A DNA stretch of 64,000 nucleotides from Thamnaconus septentrionalis (Eukaryota > Chordata > Actinopteri > Tetraodontiformes > Monacanthidae): contig CM020510.1 of the NCBI GenBank assembly GCA_009823395.1, positions 10,350,773 through 10,414,772 of the forward strand, given 5' to 3'. The notes beneath the pieces were generated by a model. It was not told where the DNA came from. It searched no databases and saw only the letters and a list, made by a program, of their open reading frames with translations. This document shows positions 51,201 to 64,000 of this stretch, piece after piece (position 1 is the first letter of the stretch; each line of letters begins with the position of its first letter). The position numbers were made by a program, and so were the translations under genes.

Positions 51201-51962
51201 TTTTTTTTTTTTTTTTTTACAAATTGTGACATTCACAAAATTCTCTCGAAATGAAAACTTAAAATAAAAATCTTTTCTTCTTGTATCCCTAGTCCTCCTC
51301 CTTTGTACTAACCAGCAACAAACAGCACTATAATAAGAGTTTTGGAATGGGATGGATTAATGTGTTTTTTTTTTGTTTTTTTTAAAAAAAGGTGTAAAAT
51401 ATTCACATGAGACCCAAAACCCAGTCTTTTGACTTGTTGTTGATGTTTTCTTGGGGTTTCCTCTGATCTAATAACTGGCTGATAAATAGTTTTGCTTTTA
51501 AAAGTACACAATGTGTTTAACATCAGCTTCCCCTCTGTTTCCCCAGTGCCTCTCGAGGGACTCAAAAGTCAGGCAGCGTTCGAACAGATGAGACAGCTGT
51601 ACATCCGGGAGCTGACCAAGGCCATCCACATCAAAGAGAAGAGTTTGGTGGGCAGCTCCCAGAGATTCTTCCACATCACCAAGCTGATGGACAGCATGCA
51701 CGAGGTAGGCTGCCCCTCGCAGAGCGACAAGAGAGAGAGAGAGAAACACAACGTGCCCGTCAGCTCACCGTGACGGAGGCGTTGTCTTCTTTCCCCCCTC
51801 GCACAGATAGTCAAGAAGGTCAACCTGTACTGCCTGAGCACCTACATCCAGGCTGACGCCATGAAGGTGGAGTTTCCAGAGATGATGTCCGAGGTCATTG
51901 CCTCCCAGCTTCCCAAAGTGCTCGCAGGCATGGTGAGGCCCCTGCTGTTCCACGAAAAGTGA
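47416..51962 (+). CDS. pgr: PGR, nuclear progesterone/progestin receptor (8 exons, 637 aa)
   Basis: PGR is a steroid-activated transcription factor; in teleosts it is needed for ovulation. Exons: 47416-48206, 48715-48824, 49554-49670, 49871-50176, 50407-50551, 50663-50793, 51547-51704, 51807-51962; all phases agree (1914 nt). Seen in order: variable N-terminal domain, two C4 zinc fingers starting [20 protein letters not shown] with steroid-receptor P-box GSCKV, hinge [13 protein letters not shown], and ligand-binding domain with [32 protein letters not shown] and C-terminal [17 protein letters not shown]. That tail is the helix 12 region of PR-type receptors. It is shorter than human PGR (933 aa) mainly in the N-terminal domain, as usual in fish. 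The first ATG (47416) follows a TATA-like box. Androgen, mineralo- and glucocorticoid receptors are excluded by the C-terminus and by synteny. Confidence 0.97.
48393..48437. mobile_element. LINE-type 3' terminal fragment, PGR intron 1
   Basis: AGAATCAGAAATACTTTATT followed by AATCCCAAAGGAAATTCTG is, in reverse, the GGGATTAATAAAGTATTTCT tail found on many fish LINE copies. Only the tail is recognisable. Confidence 0.55.
48715..48824 (+). CDS. pgr: PGR exon 2: first zinc finger
   Basis: [20 protein letters not shown] to [10 protein letters not shown], with all four zinc cysteines and P-box GSCKV. Acceptor TCTCAG, donor G|GTAAGT. Confidence 0.97.
49554..49670 (+). CDS. pgr: PGR exon 3: second zinc finger
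   Basis: [20 protein letters not shown] then [20 protein letters not shown]-box AGRND is the steroid-receptor type. Human PGR has Cys where this reads Tyr in RKCYQAGM. Acceptor CAACAG, donor G|GTGCAG. Confidence 0.97.
49871..50176 (+). CDS. pgr: PGR exon 4: hinge and start of ligand-binding domain
   Basis: [20 protein letters not shown], then the hinge, then [20 protein letters not shown] and [19 protein letters not shown] decayed copy of the hinge part lies at 46229-46355. Acceptor TAACAG, donor G|GTAACG. Confidence 0.96.
50407..50551 (+). CDS. pgr: PGR exon 5: ligand-binding domain helices 4-6
   Basis: [20 protein letters not shown], the steroid-receptor signature with the coactivator-groove region, then [13 protein letters not shown] and APDLILSQ. 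Donor CA|GTAAGT. Confidence 0.97.
50663..50793 (+). CDS. pgr: PGR exon 6: ligand-binding domain helices 7-8
   Basis: [20 protein letters not shown] then [23 protein letters not shown]. Acceptor CACCAG, donor G|GTAAAC. Confidence 0.96.
51547..51704 (+). CDS. pgr: PGR exon 7: ligand-binding domain helices 9-10
   Basis: [20 protein letters not shown] then [20 protein letters not shown] and [13 protein letters not shown]. Acceptor CCCCAG, donor GAG|GTAGGC. Confidence 0.97.
51807..51962 (+). CDS. pgr: PGR exon 8: helices 11-12 and stop
   Basis: [20 protein letters not shown] then [20 protein letters not shown] and [11 protein letters not shown] with TGA at 51960-51962. [10 protein letters not shown] is the activation-function-2 core. 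Confidence 0.97.
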   Translation: MVKKVNLYCLSTYIQADAMKVEFPEMMSEVIASQLPKVLAGMVRPLLFHEK

Positions 51963-52546
51963 AGCTGCGGCCGCTCGGAGAGATCTCAGGACTGGAACCA
52001 CCTGCACCGCCGGATGCATTGAACCGTTGCTCACAGCAAACTGACGCCTACTTTGGTGGAAATGTTTTCTAAAAATAAGTGTTTAAATGGCACAGATGTC
52101 TATAAGGAGCCCATCTATTTATTTTCGCTGTAGCAATCCTTTCTCATCCAACTGCTTGAGCAAGGCCAGACTATGGATCTCACTAACTGGAGTATTCACA
52201 AAAATTCTTCATGAAACCAAAACACTTCAAATGTGGGAATGCGTCAGTTATATGGATGACATTATTCAAATGAAGGAAAAATTGCCAAAAATTATGTTGA
52301 CAATTTGAAAACAAACACTGTGCCTTACAATCAAAGTGGAGCCTTGCAGCAGGCCACGCTAACCTCGGGAGGGCTGGAACACATTGGCGTATACGCTCTC
52401 CAAAAAAACCAAACCAAAAAATATCCTCACACCATGTCATGTTGAAGGAATACTTAATAAAACAGAGTGACAGAAATGCTGCAATGTTATCCAAATGGTC
52501 ATCACGCTTTATAACAAATCACTGTGTAGGAAATTATAGGACAGCA

Positions 52547-52552
52547 AATAAA
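52547..52552 (+). promoter_or_regulatory. Candidate PGR polyadenylation signal
   Basis: AATAAA about 590 bp after the PGR stop; another lies at 52456-52461. Both precede the transposon at 52920. Confidence 0.4.
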
Positions 52553-52919
52553 ATACTATTTTAAGGGCCAAAGAAAATAGCCACACGTCAGTATGATTGG
52601 TAGAAAAGTCATCTGTCATTACCAACACAAGATGCCTCAAATCGCTGGACGCCGATGCTTTGCGTAATATCGTTGTTCGCTCAATGGAGGTTTTGTGTTT
52701 GCAGCAACAGGCGGCAGCCCAGGACCTGCAGGGAGCCGGTTTGTTTTGGCAAAAATCCATTTTCCCACTTAGCTGTAGAAGGCACTCTAACAAAGGGTTG
52801 AAAAGGACTGGTATGCACCTTATGTTTTACTACAATTACAACTATAATGTAGATGTCACCAAGCCAACGCACAGATGCGCAAAAGCATTTTGAACAAAGA
52901 GACAACACGATTGAACTTA

Positions 52920-53656
52920 GGGCGTATTCACACCTGCCCTGTTTGGTTCGAACTAAACCAAAAAAGCCCCTTTTGGGGACCTTTTGGGCTGATGTGAATA
53001 CAAACCAGCGAACTCTGGTCCGGAGCAAACAGCCGGTCCGAGACCTCGCCGAAGGGGTGGTCTCGGTTCGCTTCCAAACGAACCATCGGTTGATGTGTGA
53101 GAGCGACCGCACCGTGGCTCGAACCAGTTGTGAAATCACACACTGTTTTACACGTCACAGGCTTCCGTAGCCACAACCATTAGGGGAAATAATCTTTTGG
53201 TTAAAGTTTAGTAGCACGTCGTCGGACCGTCAGGCTAACATGAGTCGTGGTTCAACGTGGAGCAACGAGGAGACGCTTCTTGCCAAACGTCTTCGTTGTT
53301 GCAAAATGGTAAACATCTCCTCATAAAATCGACGTTGCATCAAAAGCTTCTGATGCTCCAAATTACCTGCAAACGCTTGTGTTTGTGTGAAAAAACAAAC
53401 AAACATGAGCACAACGAATGCAGCACGCTGGAGATCCATGATTATTTAATTTCCGTATTTTACCGTGTTACCCCGCCCGGACCGTTTTGTCCAATGATTT
53501 GCACGATCTTTGCACACGTGGGTTTGTTGTCAAATCCTGGGACTCTTGCGAAAATTGCAATGTGAAAAGGAACCGCACCAAACCAAAAAGATACATTGTA
53601 CTTTGGTCCGGACCAAAGAAAGCGAACTAGAGGACTTTCCTGGTGTGAATACGCCC
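52920..53656. mobile_element. Non-autonomous DNA transposon, TA-flanked, 15-bp inverted ends
   Basis: Ends GGGCGTATTCACACC and GGTGTGAATACGCCC are perfect inverted copies, each flanked by TA. Subterminal palindromes such as TTGGTCCGGACCAA are present. The 737 bp interior has no transposase frame. TA flanks fit Tc1/mariner-like or PIF/Harbinger-type insertion; the superfamily is not settled. Confidence 0.82.
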
Positions 53657-55451
53657 TAGTAAAATTGGAGCTGGTAAGATGCAATTTTCCTTATCACCAA
53701 AGCTTTTGTCATTTTGTGGTGTGATAAAACTCCGCACACTCTGCCTCTGTTGAAGATTGTCCTTAGTGTGGGCGACCTACTGCGAGAGCGGGTAAATGTA
53801 GCGGGAGGGAAGGGGCCGCAGGGTCAGGGTCGTGACATACCTGTGAAACTGGGAGTGCACAGCAAAAAACAAAAACAAACACACACATATGTGTGTGTGT
53901 GTGTGTGTGAGAGACGTGAGTGAATATATATATGTATTATATACATATATTGATTTTTTTTTCTGAAAAGATGTCAAACATGATATTTCAGTGATGGGAT
54001 ATTTTTTAATAGAAAATTGAAAATACAACAACAGATAAACGTACAGACATAATTCCTGAAGCTGATGGTAGGAACCTTTACCAAACAATGTCTTCTCTGA
54101 TTCTGTATATTTATTTACTTTTTTGAACCAGCATGTCAACTATGTTTCACGCTTCTGCAGTTAATAAACTCACAACTTCCTTCTTCACCTCAGATATTTG
54201 GCTCTGGGGTTTAATAAATCACAATGCTCACTGACGGAAATATTTGTGCACAAAAAAGACAGAAAAAACACCCAATTGTTAAAAACGAGGGCAATGGATA
54301 TGATTTCCGTGACGCGGCTCTGTGGATTTCGACTGCGAGGGAGTTTCATTCCTGCTTGAGCGTTCAAGGCCACCTTGCATTCTGAAAATTGTGAATAGGC
54401 AAGTACACAGTGCTCCTGCCACGGAAACGAGCCCAAATAGCTCTCCATAACACAGAGTTTCTCTTACGTCTCTATCGCCTTATGATAACTTATCTTTGCT
54501 TTGACGTAAAATCAGTTTTCAATTTTTTCAAAAAAACGCTGGACCATGTTTTAGAAATGTTGCGTGACAATGAAGAAATAAAAGAATAAACCCAACAACA
54601 CCCCAAAATAAACAGCATCAGTTACATAACAGCCTGTCTAGCTGTCAGTACTGGTACACCAGCGTACCAGTGACTACAGCACCATAACAAACAACAGAGG
54701 TGAATGTTCCACCTTATGAACATCAATATAATGGTATTAAAAAAACAGTTTTACATAGAATTAATATATTTAAAGACATAATTTATAGGGTTACAGAGTA
54801 TAAGAAGTAAATATTTGTTGATTAGCAGTACAGAGAAAGTCATGAACAGCCACTGTACAGTATACAGTACAGTGGAGCTAACTAGAAAGTGCACAGCTTC
54901 AGTGGATGAACAGTGATCACAGGCCACGGACACGCAGGTTAAGGTGCAAACATATTCTGCTTGATTTGTACGTTTCTTTTTGTTCGGAATCACATTTTTT
55001 AAAACAATGACAGTAAATAAAAAAACATTGCCTCCATGAGTTGCCGAGAGATGTGTGATTGGTGTGTTGACAAAAGTGGGAACTCAGGAAAGGACAACAC
55101 ATCTTGAGCAACAGGGTGTAAATATCTTGCTGGTCCGTTTGCTAAAACCGATATCAGTGCATCAGTGCAGTCCAAAGGTCAAAACTGAAATAAAATCTGA
55201 TCATTCCTTCCTTTGAATTCGCTCGGCTCTATTGCAGGGGAAGAGGTACATTTTCAGACACTGAACCGTTAAAGCTCTCACCGTTTGATACAGTGTCAAA
55301 TGACGTTACATGAAAGAAAAAGCCAGTGAGCAGCAAAACGAAAGCTTCAGAACTGCACTGTGTATTATTATTATTAGTTTTCCCTCCATGGATACCATGA
55401 AGAAGAAGAAGAAGGAGAAGAAGACAAATAGTTGTGATGTTTACCGGCCTG

Positions 55452-63790
<8,339 letters not shown>

Positions 63791-64000
63791 CTGACAGACA
63801 GAGGCAAGAGATGGCAAAGTGTGACGCATCAACACAATCATAGCAATTAACATCCTGAAATTTTATTTTGTGATGCAAATTGCACATGATGTAAACTGAT
63901 GATTAGTCATGCATGTATGTAGTTTAACATCATCTGATATTCTGTAAAAAAAAAAAAAAAAAATCTAATTTTGGTCATTATGACACATGATGCAGTGACA

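Larger units (their letters stand above)
51963..55451. other. Convergent 3' regions of PGR and ARHGAP42
   Basis: Holds the PGR 3' UTR (candidate AATAAA at 52456-52461 and 52547-52552), a 737 bp DNA transposon at 52920-53656, a TG/TA simple repeat at 53879-53950 and the ARHGAP42 3' UTR (candidate minus-strand AATAAA at 54111-54116). No further gene was recognised. Confidence 0.65.

Overview
The window is ray-finned fish (teleost) nuclear DNA. It carries five intron-bearing vertebrate genes with canonical GT-AG introns, dense CA/GA microsatellites, and several non-autonomous DNA transposons of the kind common in fish. Gene order from left to right is YAP1 (minus), CEP126 (minus), TRPC6 (plus), PGR (plus), ARHGAP42 (minus, running off the right edge). 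This matches the neighbourhood known from human 11q22 (ARHGAP42-PGR-TRPC6-CEP126-YAP1). ANGPTL5 and CFAP300, which lie between TRPC6 and YAP1 in human, were not recognised here. The species cannot be named from the sequence.

Region by region. 1-26600: YAP1, eight coding exons (1319-25538) that join in frame to a 455-residue protein, with very large introns 2 and 4 full of microsatellites and candidate regulatory DNA. A cluster of TEAD-type motifs lies about 0.8-1.0 kb upstream of the start codon. 26600-30150: no gene seen. 30160-37100: CEP126, ten coding exons resolved by splice phase; the first exon is not resolved and the last is tentative. 37100-41280: putative promoters and untranslated DNA between the divergent CEP126 and TRPC6 genes. 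41281-46003: TRPC6, eleven exons encoding ankyrin repeats, channel core and C-terminal coiled coil; the extreme N-terminus is uncertain. 46004-47415: TRPC6 3' UTR and PGR promoter, with a decayed copy of part of PGR exon 4. 47416-51962: PGR, eight exons, 637 residues. 51963-55451: convergent 3' regions with a 737 bp transposon. 55452-63790: the last seven exons of ARHGAP42 (second part of the RhoGAP domain, linker, SH3), including an exon with an apparent one-base frameshift at a G6 run.

The genes do not form one pathway. YAP1 is the Hippo effector, CEP126 a centrosome/cilium-base protein, TRPC6 a diacylglycerol-gated cation channel, PGR the nuclear progestin receptor, and ARHGAP42 a GRAF-family Rho GTPase-activating protein. 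Their linkage is conserved vertebrate synteny, not an operon. I did not find an undescribed multi-gene system. The most unusual points are the PGR exon-4 relic outside the gene, the ARHGAP42 frameshift, the 24-glutamine tract between the two YAP1 WW domains, and the TEAD motif cluster beside YAP1.
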